Positions 17,201 through 24,685 of a stretch of 64,000 nucleotides of DNA are shown piece by piece. A program made the translations under genes and the position numbers. Origin of the DNA: an uncultured Eggerthellaceae bacterium. GTDB lineage: Bacteria > Actinomycetota > Coriobacteriia > Coriobacteriales > Eggerthellaceae. The notes beneath the pieces were generated by a model, which was not told the DNA's origin, did not search any database, and saw nothing but the letters and a program-made list of their open reading frames with translations. The number at the start of each line of letters is the position of its first letter. The stretch's first letter is position 1. The DNA lies in the NCBI GenBank assembly GCA_958454405.1, contig CAUEBO010000005.1, forward strand, positions 34,561 to 98,560, read 5' to 3'.

Positions 17201-20200
17201 GGCACTTCCAGTGCCGCCGGTCAACGTGCAGGGTGCTCCGCTATCGGGATGGCCCGTCACGCGGACGTTCGTGTTGCAGTTGCGCACCGCGGTCCCGGCT
17301 TCGGCAGCGCCATCGCCGCCGGTGACGATGCAATCCTCGATGACAAGATCGCCGCCCCTCCCGTAGCACGCGAACTGGAAGCCGTCGCCGCCCTTGGCCG
17401 CATCGCCGCCGCCCGCGGTATTGCCGCTGCCGCCCGCAACGGTGCAGCCGACGGCCTTGGTGCCGCCCGTATTCCGATTGACCCAATACAGGGCGATGCC
17501 GCCGTTGCCCTGGGCGCTGTCGCCGCCGCGCACGGTGCAGTTCGTCAAGTTCACCGCGCCGCCCACGTTGGAAATGCCGTAGCTGGCCTTCCCCACACCC
17601 GCAGACGCCCCGCCCGCGATGGTGCTGTCCGAAACCGTCAGCGATCCGCCCACTCCGCCGACGGCGTCATCGCCTTCGGCGGTACTGGAAGCCGACGTGT
17701 CGCCGCTGCGAATGACAGAGCCGGCGGAGATCGTCACGTCGCCCGTCACGCTCTTCATGCCCGCGCCGCCGCTGCCCTGGGCGCTGTTGCCGCCGGACAC
17801 GGTGCAGTTCGTCAAGTTCACCGCATCGCCCACGTTGGAAATGCCGTCGCCGGCCTTCTTCGCACCCGCCGAGGCCCCGCCGACGATCGAGCTGTCGGAC
17901 GCGGTGAGCGAGCCGCCCACGTTTCCAACCGCCACTTCGCCGTCGTTGCCGCTTGCGGCCGCCGTGTCGCCGCTGCGGACGTCAGCTCCATTGAACAGCG
18001 TCACGCCACCCGACACATCCTTGATGCCCGGGCCGCCGCGGCCGTTGGCGCCCTCGCCGCCAACGATTGATCCGCCCGAAACCACCACCTCCGCGGAAAC
18101 GCCGTAGGCGTACACCGCCGTGCCGCCGTGGGAGTCTTTGCCCCCGCGCACCTCGCAGTCGGTGAAGCTGAGCGTGCCGCCCAGATTCTGGATGGCGTTG
18201 GATCCCCAGCTCACCCATTTCGTGGCATTCAGACCTTCACCCGCCGCCAAGACGGCGCGCTCGGCTGTGAGCCCCATCTGATAGTCGGCATCGCCGGAGA
18301 TGGCAGAAGCGCCGACGGATCCGTCGCCTCCGCGCACCTCGCAATCCGTCAGCACGAAGGTGGATCCCCACAGTGATTCGATGCCGGCGCCTCCGTCGGC
18401 GCCGTCGATCGCGCCGGCACCGCCGCTGACGGAGCCGCCGGTCACCCTCACATCGCCGCACCAGTAGATGCCCGGACCCGACCGCTTGCCGGGTTCGCTG
18501 GACACGCCGCCCGACACCGTGCCGCCCGACATGGACACATTGCTCACGCTGTACACGCCGTTGCCACCCCAGGTGGTCGACTTGCCACCTGTCACCCGAA
18601 CGTCGTCGGACACGGAAAGAGAGTCGAGGTCGTTCACCGCCGCACCGCCCTGGCCGTTCAGGCTTTCGCCGCCCGTCACCTGGGAAGCCCCCGAAGCAGC
18701 CAAGCTCGTCGATTCGGTCATCGCCGCACCACCGTAGCCGCTGGTCCCCGTGCCACCTGTCAGGGTGCCGCCGCTTATCGTGGAGTTGTAGCCATGCCGC
18801 ACGCCCACGCCGCCCTGCGGACCGGTGCCGCCGCTGACGGAGCCGCCGGTTTGCACGACGCACGCACCGGTGACCGCCGCACCGCCCAGGGGCGTGTACG
18901 TGCCGGCGGAAACGTCGCGATACGACTCCTCTTGGTTGCCGTGCCGCACGTCGCCGCCGCGCACCTCGGCGCCCGCAGCCACGTTGACGGTGACCACGCC
19001 GTCCGCCTCCGCGCGATCGCTTCCGATAATGGCCGCGCCGGCCACGCCCTTGACCGTGACCGAAGGCCCCGCCACCACGGCGCCTTCGCCCAGGTTCACG
19101 GTTGCCGGCAACCCGCTGCAATCCACCCTGACGGTGGTTGGCCAGTTGGCTATCGCGTCGGAGTCGGGCATGCCCACGTTGCGGTACAGATCGTCGGCTT
19201 GCCGCAACTCAGCGTACTTCGCGTCGGGAGCTTGCAGCACGGTATTGCGCACGTCCAGGCGAAGCTCCACCGGATCGCCGGCGAACAGGCTGTCGTTGGC
19301 CCCAATCGTAATGAGGCCTTCGGTGTAGTCGCCCGCTCCGCCAAGCACGGTCGCGTCGTTCAGCGTCACCCGAGAGCACCACTTCAGCGCGGGAGCGCTG
19401 AAATGGTACGCGCGCGGATCATCTCCGGCTTTCACCGTGCCGCCGTCCACCGTCACGTTCCGGCACTCCATGATGGGCGACCAGTTGGACCAGCCATTGT
19501 TGGTCGTATTGTCCAGAATGTCGGCTTGGATGACGCTGCCGCCCAATACGTTCACTTCTTCGCAGGTGGTGATGACGAACGAATTTGTGCTGGGCATACT
19601 CTCTCTTGGAACGACCGTGCCCTGCACGGTGCCGCCGGCCAGCACATCCACGCGCGCGAGCCCCGACACCGCCGCGCAGTTGCGCGTGATGTCCCCCGTC
19701 TTCGATCCTGGCGCCAACACGGTGGCCGCGCTTCCCACCACCAGCGCGCCTTCACACACGATGTTGCTGCTTCCTGCAATGCTCTGTCCGCGCACCGTCG
19801 CTTCGGCCATGTTTTCCCTGGCAACGTCGCGCCCTTGGATGGTGATGTTCACAAGGCTCAACGTGACGCCCTCCGCCAAATCGATCATGGGCGTGGTGAC
19901 CACGGCCGAGGCATCGGAAGAGTTGGTGAAGGTCACCGAACGCGCAACCTCCAGGACGTCCGGCCGGTCATCGGCCGAAATGGATGCGAGATCGAACACT
20001 TCCACCGTGCTGGAAGCATCGTCCAGCTGGGTTTTCAGGTCGGCCCAGGTGGCAACCGACTGCGCGCCGGTCGCGTCCGGCTGCTCGGGCGCCTGGGGAA
20101 GCGCGAGGGATGCGGCGTTCGCAGCGTCGGCGACAGCGGAGGCGCCATCGGATTCGTCGCCGCGCACCCCGTTGCCGTCGGATTCGTCGCCGCCCGCCTC

Positions 20201-20545
20201 CTCGCCGCCGAGCTCGCCGCCACCAGCACCGCCCTCCTCGTTGGACGCCCCGTCCTCTGTGGACGGCGGGGCAAGCTCGCCGCCGGATCCCTCCGGCTGC
20301 TTTTCAGGAGCCGGCCCCTCGGAAGGCTGCGGTACGGCATCGTCCATCGCCGCGCCCGGCTGCCCGCCGGCCGGATCCGCGAATGCGGCGGACGCGCCTG
20401 CGGGAAGCAGGCCGCTCGCCAGCGTCACCGCAAGCAGCGTCGAAAACAGGGCCGAGGTCAAGGAGTGTCTCAGAGACGACCCCCCCCCATGGCCCGTCGT
20501 GGCCGTTGCGCATGCAGCGCCCGCGTTCGCCCTCGTCTGGCTCAT
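14258..20545 (-). CDS. Giant surface protein, 2095 residues: beta-helix-like repeats, bacterial Ig-like domain, C-terminal sorting-like tail
   Basis: Start ATG at 20545-20543 with GGGGAAGAG upstream. A long signal peptide has its hydrophobic core at residues 30-50. An acidic Pro/Gly/Ser/Glu linker (about 60-150) follows. Residues about 160-1500 are Gly/Ser/Val-rich short repeats such as VSGGTVSGG, VNLTNCTV and ISNVGGAV, the pattern of a parallel beta-helix, with an 89-residue tandem duplication. A Big_2-type Ig-like domain lies at about 1640-1725 (GVSLDKNSLALDRGSSRQLT). The C-terminus has a Pro-rich spacer, LAAATGD, a hydrophobic helix (about 2066-2088) and RKKRR, the layout of a sortase signal, although LPxTG is not conserved. 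A run of nine G encodes residues 20-22. It is the last gene of the block. I infer an adhesin or surface-structure role; no enzymatic motif is seen. Confidence 0.88.
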   Translation of the reverse strand: MSQTRANAGAACATATTGHGGGSSLRHSLTSALFSTLLAVTLASGLLPAGASAAFADPAGGQPGAAMDDAVPQPSEGPAPEKQPEGSGGELAPPSTEDGASNEEGGAGGGELGGEEAGGDESDGNGVRGDESDGASAVADAANAASLALPQAPEQPDATGAQSVATWADLKTQLDDASSTVEVFDLASISADDRPDVLEVARSVTFTNSSDASAVVTTPMIDLAEGVTLSLVNITIQGRDVARENMAEATVRGQSIAGSSNIVCEGALVVGSAATVLAPGSKTGDITRNCAAVSGLARVDVLAGGTVQGTVVPRESMPSTNSFVITTCEEVNVLGGSVIQADILDNTTNNGWSNWSPIMECRNVTVDGGTVKAGDDPRAYHFSAPALKWCSRVTLNDATVLGGAGDYTEGLITIGANDSLFAGDPVELRLDVRNTVLQAPDAKYAELRQADDLYRNVGMPDSDAIANWPTTVRVDCSGLPATVNLGEGAVVAGPSVTVKGVAGAAIIGSDRAEADGVVTVNVAAGAEVRGGDVRHGNQEESYRDVSAGTYTPLGGAAVTGACVVQTGGSVSGGTGPQGGVGVRHGYNSTISGGTLTGGTGTSGYGGAAMTESTSLAASGASQVTGGESLNGQGGAAVNDLDSLSVSDDVRVTGGKSTTWGGNGVYSVSNVSMSGGTVSGGVSSEPGKRSGPGIYWCGDVRVTGGSVSGGAGAIDGADGGAGIESLWGSTFVLTDCEVRGGDGSVGASAISGDADYQMGLTAERAVLAAGEGLNATKWVSWGSNAIQNLGGTLSFTDCEVRGGKDSHGGTAVYAYGVSAEVVVSGGSIVGGEGANGRGGPGIKDVSGGVTLFNGADVRSGDTAAASGNDGEVAVGNVGGSLTASDSSIVGGASAGAKKAGDGISNVGDAVNLTNCTVSGGNSAQGSGGAGMKSVTGDVTISAGSVIRSGDTSASSTAEGDDAVGGVGGSLTVSDSTIAGGASAGVGKASYGISNVGGAVNLTNCTVRGGDSAQGNGGIALYWVNRNTGGTKAVGCTVAGGSGNTAGGGDAAKGGDGFQFACYGRGGDLVIEDCIVTGGDGAAEAGTAVRNCNTNVRVTGHPDSGAPCTLTGGTGSAGKGGYAVLATGGNVEAVDAELTGSDGTTSGGCAIDNVSGSVKVSGSRLVSGASGSLAGRFGVGGVQGGVELRDSTVHAGASREKAGGAAVDWVNRTSGSTLVSGCELVGGDSEADRGGFAAYFVGGPDNTGASLTVESSTLTAGSGRAEGGAGIATVAGDVTVTNSQVFAGDARDGAAGRGGHGVDTSKYGTASGFVPSTGNLTVQDSRIEGGDCAAESGCGIYCQTGDIVLTKTGAEGASCVVTSGSGPSGCGIRNADTGTGDVTVSGATVQSAQDSAVYALQATVSVSGDDALVEGYRDHTSALFPAVWCKNLTLSSGKLLSHGGVNTLNLWGSLLMTGGVIAHDASDKYAVVALGNASTSLGYDGSFAAIGGGSIDVVDGGVGIAANKKGDSVQTYYLQEGADTQWRLPAMDEGTRQSFTVTALASDGSALDAGAVGGAARIAKDNPLGDAALCLGGEQAVVTFDRALREGDVLVCQARDWDAEGEVWTSVDCGEVALADDASGKAVATFTTPARDVRVWLGKGVTGVSLDKNSLALDRGSSRQLTATVSPDDAADKSVSWSSSDPSVASVDEDGTVHALSAGSATVTATTSDGGFTDTCDVEVTVPESQLLSVSASSGGIVDPEGLVDPVAGLRVSVVAEYGYGISQVLLDGADVTADLELDLAGRSGVYELRDDSPRTLHVAFAKLDQDGMAKEVGRLDGIEGPLSEEDANSVLDIKRDFEAMAEDVRAKVPDAAADRLHELLGMVPGIEVAVEADADAPALALGDAGRARLLYAIDGQDVADFQAGRIDLLRVKLTAYERAEEEIGTEAASALAGVRDVWEHGRYVDVRVEQSTYKGGNLVDSTAVTVLPRPVELAFSLDGLPEDMKGMALSRAHEEGGAVTATLLDAAVRNGALLAESDRFSVFDLLYTQSATPPAEPDGSAPAEPGDPVRLSTDNLAAATGDPLESGLVLLLGAVLVASAVAVAFTLRKKRR
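17506..17927 (-). repeat. Tandem 267-bp duplication inside the 2095-residue surface gene
   Basis: About 155 bp starting at 17506 recurs at 17773 with few differences, offset by exactly 267 bp (89 codons), keeping frame. Both copies encode VNLTNCTV followed by SAQG and GG. This looks like recent unequal duplication within the beta-helix array. Confidence 0.75.
20480..20488 (-). repeat. Homopolymer of nine G in codons 20-22 of the giant surface gene
   Basis: Nine consecutive C on the plus strand, G on the coding strand, encode three glycines just before the signal peptide core. A one-base slip would shift the frame before anything is exported. The present length keeps the gene open. Confidence 0.9.
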
Positions 20546-20663
20546 CTCTTCCCCGTCCTTTCAATCGAAGAGGCGTCCCAGGCCTCTCGGCTGTTCTCTC
20601 ATGCGCGGCAGGCCCCAACCTGCAACGTCCCTCGTCGTCCCAGGGGCGACGCCGTGCGCCCGA

Positions 20664-20978
20664 TCAAGACGAGACCTTGAAAACGTCCTCGCCAAGGGCA
20701 CCCGAACTGAGCAGCGCCACGGCTTGCTCGGTGAGGGAATAGGCGTTCTCGGCGCAGCCGCCGTTCTCCCGGAAGCGCTCGCGCACGTCCAGCAGCCCAC
20801 GCCGGTCGAGCGAACGGCAGGCGCGGCGCGTCTGGTCGGCGGTGAGGCCGGTGGCCTCCATCAGCTGGCGACGGCTCACGCCGACCGCTTTGCGCGTGCC
20901 GTGCGACCGAGACGCGATGCAGGCCACCACGGCCGCCTCGCGTTCGCTGAGGCCGTATGCGGATGCAGGGCTAGACAC
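20664..20978 (-). CDS. Small winged-helix DNA-binding protein
   Basis: 104 residues, start ATG overlapping the end of the upstream gene by 8 bp. A MarR/GntR-like winged helix is visible: VSRRQLMEATGLTADQTRRA is the helix-turn-helix, and the wing plus following strand contain ENGGCAENAYSLTEQAVALL. The same ending (NGGRLENAYAITEQGAELL) occurs in the upstream neighbour, so the two are tandem paralogues. They lie inside the surface block between the small secreted proteins and the 2095-residue protein, so a role in controlling or switching that block is a reasonable inference. No ligand-binding domain is present. Confidence 0.75.
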   Translation of the reverse strand: MSSPASAYGLSEREAAVVACIASRSHGTRKAVGVSRRQLMEATGLTADQTRRACRSLDRRGLLDVRERFRENGGCAENAYSLTEQAVALLSSGALGEDVFKVSS

Positions 20979-21282
20979 GGGCCGACTCCTCGCGAGCGGC
21001 CTTGGCCAAAGCGGTCAGCAGCTCGGCTCCCTGCTCGGTGATCGCGTAGGCGTTCTCCAGCCGCCCGCCGTTCGGCAAGTACCGCGGGCGCATGGCCACC
21101 ATGCCGTCTTTGACCAGCTCCCTCAGTGTGAAGCGCGCGCACCCCTCGCTTATCCCCAGATCGACTGCTATGTCGCGATGGGCCACGCATGCGGCCCCCG
21201 TGCGCCGATCGGTTTTCTTCGCCAGATACGCCAGCAGCCTGGTGTACCTGCGCCGAAGCTCCACCCTGCTCGTTCTGCTCAT
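20971..21282 (-). CDS. Small winged-helix DNA-binding protein, paralogue of its downstream neighbour
   Basis: 103 residues, start ATG at 21282-21280, overlapping the stop of the secreted protein upstream by 4 bp, which implies translational coupling. The helix-turn-helix is DIAVDLGISEGCARFTLREL, followed by a wing with LPNGGRLENAYAITEQ. The N-terminus is basic (RTSRVELRRRYTR). Paired with the 104-residue protein, it could form a heterodimer or be a tandem duplicate with diverged specificity. Placing two regulators in the middle of a structural operon is unusual and suggests feedback on the block. Not recognised as any named family member. Confidence 0.75.
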   Translation of the reverse strand: MSRTSRVELRRRYTRLLAYLAKKTDRRTGAACVAHRDIAVDLGISEGCARFTLRELVKDGMVAMRPRYLPNGGRLENAYAITEQGAELLTALAKAAREESARV

Positions 21283-21842
21283 CGCACCCCCTCTTCCACC
21301 GGCGACACCAGCAGCGTCGCCCGCACGTTGTAGGAGCCTGCCGGCACCAGCACCCCGGCATCGCGCTGCTGAAGGTTCACCCCAAGATCGCTGCTGACGC
21401 CCGGAGCGATGGAATCGAACAGGGAAAGGCCCAGGTCCTGCCCTTCCGCCATGTCTACCTCATAATCGCCGATCAGCCGCATGTCCACGTAGCTGAGCAG
21501 CTTGTTGCCGTTCACCGGCGTGTCGGCAACGGCCTCGACTCCCACCGAAATGGGAGCGAACGAGTGGCGGTTGTTCGAGACGGAGGCGGCGTTCGCCGAA
21601 ACGCCCATGATGCGGCCGTCCACCACACTGGTCCTGACCACGATGGATACTGACGAGGGGACCACCACCGATACCACGTCCTCGCCGTCCTTGGCGGCAT
21701 TGGCGGTTATCTCCAGCGGGAAGTCGCGCTCCCCTGCGGCGGCGTGCGCCGAACCAGGGCACGCTGCCGCAAGCGCCAGCGCCGCCGCCAAAGCGAAGGT
21801 GAAGACGACGCTCGCCGTCCTCGATGCAGGTGCCTCTTTCAT
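21279..21842 (-). CDS. Secreted small protein, paralogue of the 186-residue protein upstream
   Basis: 187 residues, start ATG at 21842-21840. The signal peptide (about residues 10-35) ends in SAHAAA. The mature part begins with beta-rich sequence VVSVVVPSSVSIVV and later has VSNN, LSYVDMRLIGDY, LFDSIAPG and SYNVRATLLVSP. The same landmarks in the same order occur in the protein at 22015-22575 (VTVPSQ, VTNN, LVKLMLVGD, LFESIAP, SYTVNATLKV), so the two are clearly homologous. No catalytic residues or cysteines are seen in the mature part. The protein probably is a structural subunit or surface-associated partner of the giant proteins, by inference. The gene is separated from its upstream paralogue by two strong hairpins and overlaps the downstream regulator by 4 bp. 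Confidence 0.8.
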   Translation of the reverse strand: MKEAPASRTASVVFTFALAAALALAAACPGSAHAAAGERDFPLEITANAAKDGEDVVSVVVPSSVSIVVRTSVVDGRIMGVSANAASVSNNRHSFAPISVGVEAVADTPVNGNKLLSYVDMRLIGDYEVDMAEGQDLGLSLFDSIAPGVSSDLGVNLQQRDAGVLVPAGSYNVRATLLVSPVEEGVR

Positions 21843-21920
21843 GCCAGACCCGTTCCTCCCGTGTGCTTTCCTTGTTCTCCGTGCCGCGCCTGAGCGCCGC
21901 CAGGCAACGCGAGCGATCGC

Positions 21921-22003
21921 GCTTCGACCGAGCAGAACGCGCAGGTTCTGCTCGGTCGAAGCGGCCCGCAGCGCAGGGCGAACGTGCCGGCTGCGCTGCG
22001 GGC
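21921..22003 (-). promoter_or_regulatory. Two tandem perfect hairpins between paralogous secreted-protein genes
   Basis: Hairpin A (21921-21962) has a perfect 18-bp stem starting GCTTCGACCGAGCAGAAC and a 6-base loop. Hairpin B (21964-22003) has a perfect 12-bp stem GCCCGCAGCGCA. Neither has a T-run. They follow the stop of the 186-residue protein and may protect its mRNA 3' end or partly terminate, making that protein more abundant than those downstream. Confidence 0.75.
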
Positions 22004-22014
22004 TGTCGAATGCC

Positions 22015-22575
22015 CTACAGCGCCGTGACCTTCAAGGTGGCGTTCACCGTGTAGGAGTCGGTGGGGATCGCCGGGCCAGGATCGCTCAGCTTGTCCGCCG
22101 TGAGCTGGAGGTTGTAGGAGCCCTTCGGCGCGATGCTTTCGAACAGCGTCTCCGGAGCCGCCATGTTCTCCGCAAGCGTCACGGTGTTGTCGGCGTCGCC
22201 GACCAGCATGAGCTTCACCAGGTCGAGCAGCTTGGCGCTGGAATCCAGACCGGCCGACTGCGACACCTTGGACACCTCCACCTTCACCGAGGAGGTGGAC
22301 ACCTCGTTGTTCGTGACGGTGGCCGTGGACCCGTTGGCCGAGGCGAAGGTACCGTCGCCCTGGTTGGTGGTGATGGCGATGGCCATCTGCGAGGGCACGG
22401 TGACCGAGATGATCTTCTCGTTGTCCTTGGCAACGGCGGCGGATATCTTCACATCCTGCTCGCCGTCGGCCTTGTTGATGGTCGCGTCGGTTTCGGCCGC
22501 GAACGCGGGGGCGACGCCCATCAGGGCAAGCGCGCTGGCGCACGCAACCGCCGTGATCTTGTGCTTCATTCTCAT
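22015..22575 (-). CDS. Secreted small protein, candidate major subunit
   Basis: 186 residues, start ATG at 22575-22573 with GAAAGGAA six bases upstream, one of the best ribosome sites of the block. The signal peptide (MRMKHKITAVACASALALM...) ends APAFAAE. The mature protein is rich in Thr, Val, Lys and Asp, without cysteine, with beta-strand patterns IISVTVPSQMAIAIT, VTNNEVSTSSVKVEV and SYTVNATLKVTAL. It is a paralogue of the 187-residue protein downstream, and its VTVP...VTNN layout also resembles the 243-residue protein at 23931-24662. An 82-bp leader and strong hairpins after the stop suggest it is made in higher amounts than its neighbours. A role as structural subunit is inferred; the family is not recognised. 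Confidence 0.8.
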   Translation of the reverse strand: MRMKHKITAVACASALALMGVAPAFAAETDATINKADGEQDVKISAAVAKDNEKIISVTVPSQMAIAITTNQGDGTFASANGSTATVTNNEVSTSSVKVEVSKVSQSAGLDSSAKLLDLVKLMLVGDADNTVTLAENMAAPETLFESIAPKGSYNLQLTADKLSDPGPAIPTDSYTVNATLKVTAL

Positions 22576-22657
22576 GATGGTTCCTTTCTCGTTTCCTGCT
22601 CCTTGTTACCGGTCCCCGTTGGACCGACTCCTTCTATTCGAAACCCGGATGCCGCAG

Positions 22658-23179
22658 CTAGCCCGTCACCGTCACGTGGACGGTGCATGCCGCTTCTCCG
22701 AGGAAACGCTTCGTGTCCTGCTCGTACGAGGTTATGTAGCCCGTGCAGGCGTACTCGCCCGGCCCCAGCCGCGCGTCCAGCCGGTCGGCGTCCACGTAGC
22801 TGCCGGGCTCCAGGAAACCCGTCTCGTATATCTGCTCGCCCGTGTCGTCGCGCACCAGGCGCAGCTTTGTGAGCTTGGCGTTGTTCGCCGGGTTCTCGAA
22901 CTTGATGGAGGCCTGGGCGTCCGGGCCGTCCAGGTACAGATGCGTGTTCAGCGAGAAGGAGATCATGCCCTCATCCACCTTCTTCTTCAGCATCTCGGCT
23001 ATCTCCTCGTCGGTGTAACCCTCCATCGACCCCACCACCACGTTCGGCTCCATGCCGTCGTCCTGACGGGAGCACTGCTGGAAGGCCAGCACGGCCGCCG
23101 CCAGCGCGACGATGACCGCAACGGCCGCGACGATTAGGGCGATGCGGCGGTTCGGGGCGTCTTCGCGCTTATGCTTCAT
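22658..23179 (-). CDS. Small membrane-anchored beta-rich protein
   Basis: 173 residues; start ATG at 23179-23177, overlapping the stop of the upstream gene by 11 bp. A short basic N-terminus (MKHKREDAPNRR) precedes one hydrophobic helix (about residues 13-33), so the rest should face outside. After the helix come EPNVVVGS, then VDEGMISFSLN, RDDTGEQIYETG, LEPGSYV and GEYACT. The same order appears in the 196-residue protein at 24686-25276, and most of it in the 170-residue protein at 25273-25785, defining a three-member family in this block. It may be an anchor or assembly factor for the secreted partners. No known domain is recognised. Confidence 0.78.
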   Translation of the reverse strand: MKHKREDAPNRRIALIVAAVAVIVALAAAVLAFQQCSRQDDGMEPNVVVGSMEGYTDEEIAEMLKKKVDEGMISFSLNTHLYLDGPDAQASIKFENPANNAKLTKLRLVRDDTGEQIYETGFLEPGSYVDADRLDARLGPGEYACTGYITSYEQDTKRFLGEAACTVHVTVTG

Positions 23180-23909
23180 GGTCGCCGCCCTTCTTCCGGA
23201 TGCGGTTCGACTGCCACAGGCAGCCCGCCGCAAGCACCAGCCCCGCAAGCGCTATCAGCCAGTAGGGAAACGCCTGGGCCAGCAGCGACACGAATCCGCG
23301 CACGGGCCGGGGAAGAATATCGGACCCCGATCCGGCCTGGCCGGACGACAGGCCTTCCCCGTCTCCGTCCGCCCCGTCCGCGCCTTGCCCGCTCGCCTGC
23401 GAAGAGCCGGTGGCCAGCGGCGTGAGGATGCGGTTCAGCACCACTTCCCAGGTTTCGCCGTTCGACCCGGCGCACGAGAACTCGCCTTCGAAGCCCTCGT
23501 GGCCGTCTTTGGCCACCGTCACCCGGTACGTGGCGCCCACCGCAGCGCTGGGCAAAAGCACGCGCCCGTCGCCGGAGGTCGATCCCTTGGCCGAGATGGC
23601 GTGGGACGCGCCCTCTGCGGCGTCGGCTCCGGACTGGCTCGCGTTCGGCGGCACCACCACAATCTCCACCTGCGCCGCCTCCACATGCTGGCCCGCCTCG
23701 TTGGCAACGTGGATGGCGACGTCGGAGAGCCGGGCTTCCGGGTCGGCCGTGGGTAGAACGTCCGTGATGACCGAAACGTCGAACTGGCCCGAGCCTTCGG
23801 GCAGGTAGGTGGCCCACGCCGTGCCGCCCGGCAGCGCGCACGCCAGCGCCAAGGCCAGCGAACAGGCAACGCCGCCAATCAGGGTCTTTTTCCGTAGGTC
23901 CGTGCTCAT
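23169..23909 (-). CDS. Secreted protein with prealbumin-like domain and C-terminal membrane anchor
   Basis: 246 residues from ATG 23909-23907 (a GTG three codons earlier is possible). It has an N-terminal signal peptide ending AWAT. Residues about 35-160 form a beta-rich domain with FDVSVITDVLP, GDGRVLLPSAAVGATYRVTV and GFEGEFSC, the pattern of carboxypeptidase-regulatory-like or SpaA-type prealbumin folds. A Gly/Ser/Asp-rich linker (about 170-200) leads to one membrane helix (about 212-234) and a short basic cytoplasmic tail (NRIRKKGGDHEA). This is a type I membrane protein, unlike its neighbours with N-terminal anchors. The next gene starts inside its last codons, so the two are co-translated. 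Role is unknown; a base or anchoring subunit is possible. Confidence 0.78.
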   Translation of the reverse strand: MSTDLRKKTLIGGVACSLALALACALPGGTAWATYLPEGSGQFDVSVITDVLPTADPEARLSDVAIHVANEAGQHVEAAQVEIVVVPPNASQSGADAAEGASHAISAKGSTSGDGRVLLPSAAVGATYRVTVAKDGHEGFEGEFSCAGSNGETWEVVLNRILTPLATGSSQASGQGADGADGDGEGLSSGQAGSGSDILPRPVRGFVSLLAQAFPYWLIALAGLVLAAGCLWQSNRIRKKGGDHEA

Positions 23910-23930
23910 GCTGCTCACCGTCTTTTTCCT

Positions 23931-24662
23931 TTACGCTGCCGCGGAGGGGTCGGTTGCTTTGATCGTGAAGACAGGGGTCACCAGAAAGCTCTCGTTCCGG
24001 CTCCAACCGCTGCCGAACACGGCCCCGCGCACGGTGATGGTGCATGCGCTGGCGGGGTCTTCGACACCGTCTTGGACGGCCGCCAACCGGCCGTGCTCGT
24101 TCTTGTTGAACGCGTAGTAGCGCGTGTTCGGCTGGTCGCCCACGCCGTCCACCGTCAGCCATCCGGCGTTCAGGCCGGGGTAGCCGCCGTCCGTCGCGTC
24201 AAGGTTCAGCGTCTCGTCGGCTCCGCACAGCCCCATCATCACGTTGATTCTCGCCGCGTTGCCGGGGGCCGGCGCCACACCGCCAGGCTTGGACAGGCTG
24301 CTCTTGTCGTTGGTCAGCGTCACTCCGCTCGCCGTGACCTCCGACACGTAGCCGTACACGTCCACTGTCGAATGGTTCGCGATGACGAAGTTCGTCGGGT
24401 TGGTGTACTGGCCTATCTTCACATCGTCCGGCCAGCCGGTGGCGTCGGTGCTCTGCTCGGCATCGGGGTCGATGTACACCGCAACTTGCGTGGGCACGGT
24501 CATGGTAATCGTGGTGGCTTTGATGGTTCCGGCAACGGAAGGCTTCGGCACGTCGGCCGCCGCGTCCGCCGGCACCGCCGAGAGCGCGGCCAGCGCCAGG
24601 ACAAGAGCCGAGGCCAGCGCCGCGGCGTGCAGAGATCGTCCCGTCTTTTTGTGCGCGATCAT
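23931..24662 (-). CDS. Secreted protein, third member of the VTVP-type secreted group
   Basis: 243 residues, start ATG at 24662-24660 with AAGGAGG nine bases upstream. The signal peptide ends PADAAA. The mature protein starts with TTITMTVPTQVAVYIDPDAE, then IGQYTNPTNFVIANHSTVDV, a layout like VTVP...VTNN of the 186- and 187-residue proteins and like LDVTVPVEANLGSITPDAK near the C-terminus of the 4917-residue protein. It has two cysteines (in MMGLCGAD and SACTITV) that could form a disulfide. The C-terminal third contains RYYAFNKNEHGRLA and VTPVFTIKA. No catalytic motif is visible. The neighbours on both sides are membrane-anchored proteins of the same block, at 21-24 bp spacing. Confidence 0.8.
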   Translation of the reverse strand: MIAHKKTGRSLHAAALASALVLALAALSAVPADAAADVPKPSVAGTIKATTITMTVPTQVAVYIDPDAEQSTDATGWPDDVKIGQYTNPTNFVIANHSTVDVYGYVSEVTASGVTLTNDKSSLSKPGGVAPAPGNAARINVMMGLCGADETLNLDATDGGYPGLNAGWLTVDGVGDQPNTRYYAFNKNEHGRLAAVQDGVEDPASACTITVRGAVFGSGWSRNESFLVTPVFTIKATDPSAAA

Positions 24663-24685
24663 GCGTTCCACCTCCTTGCTTCTCG

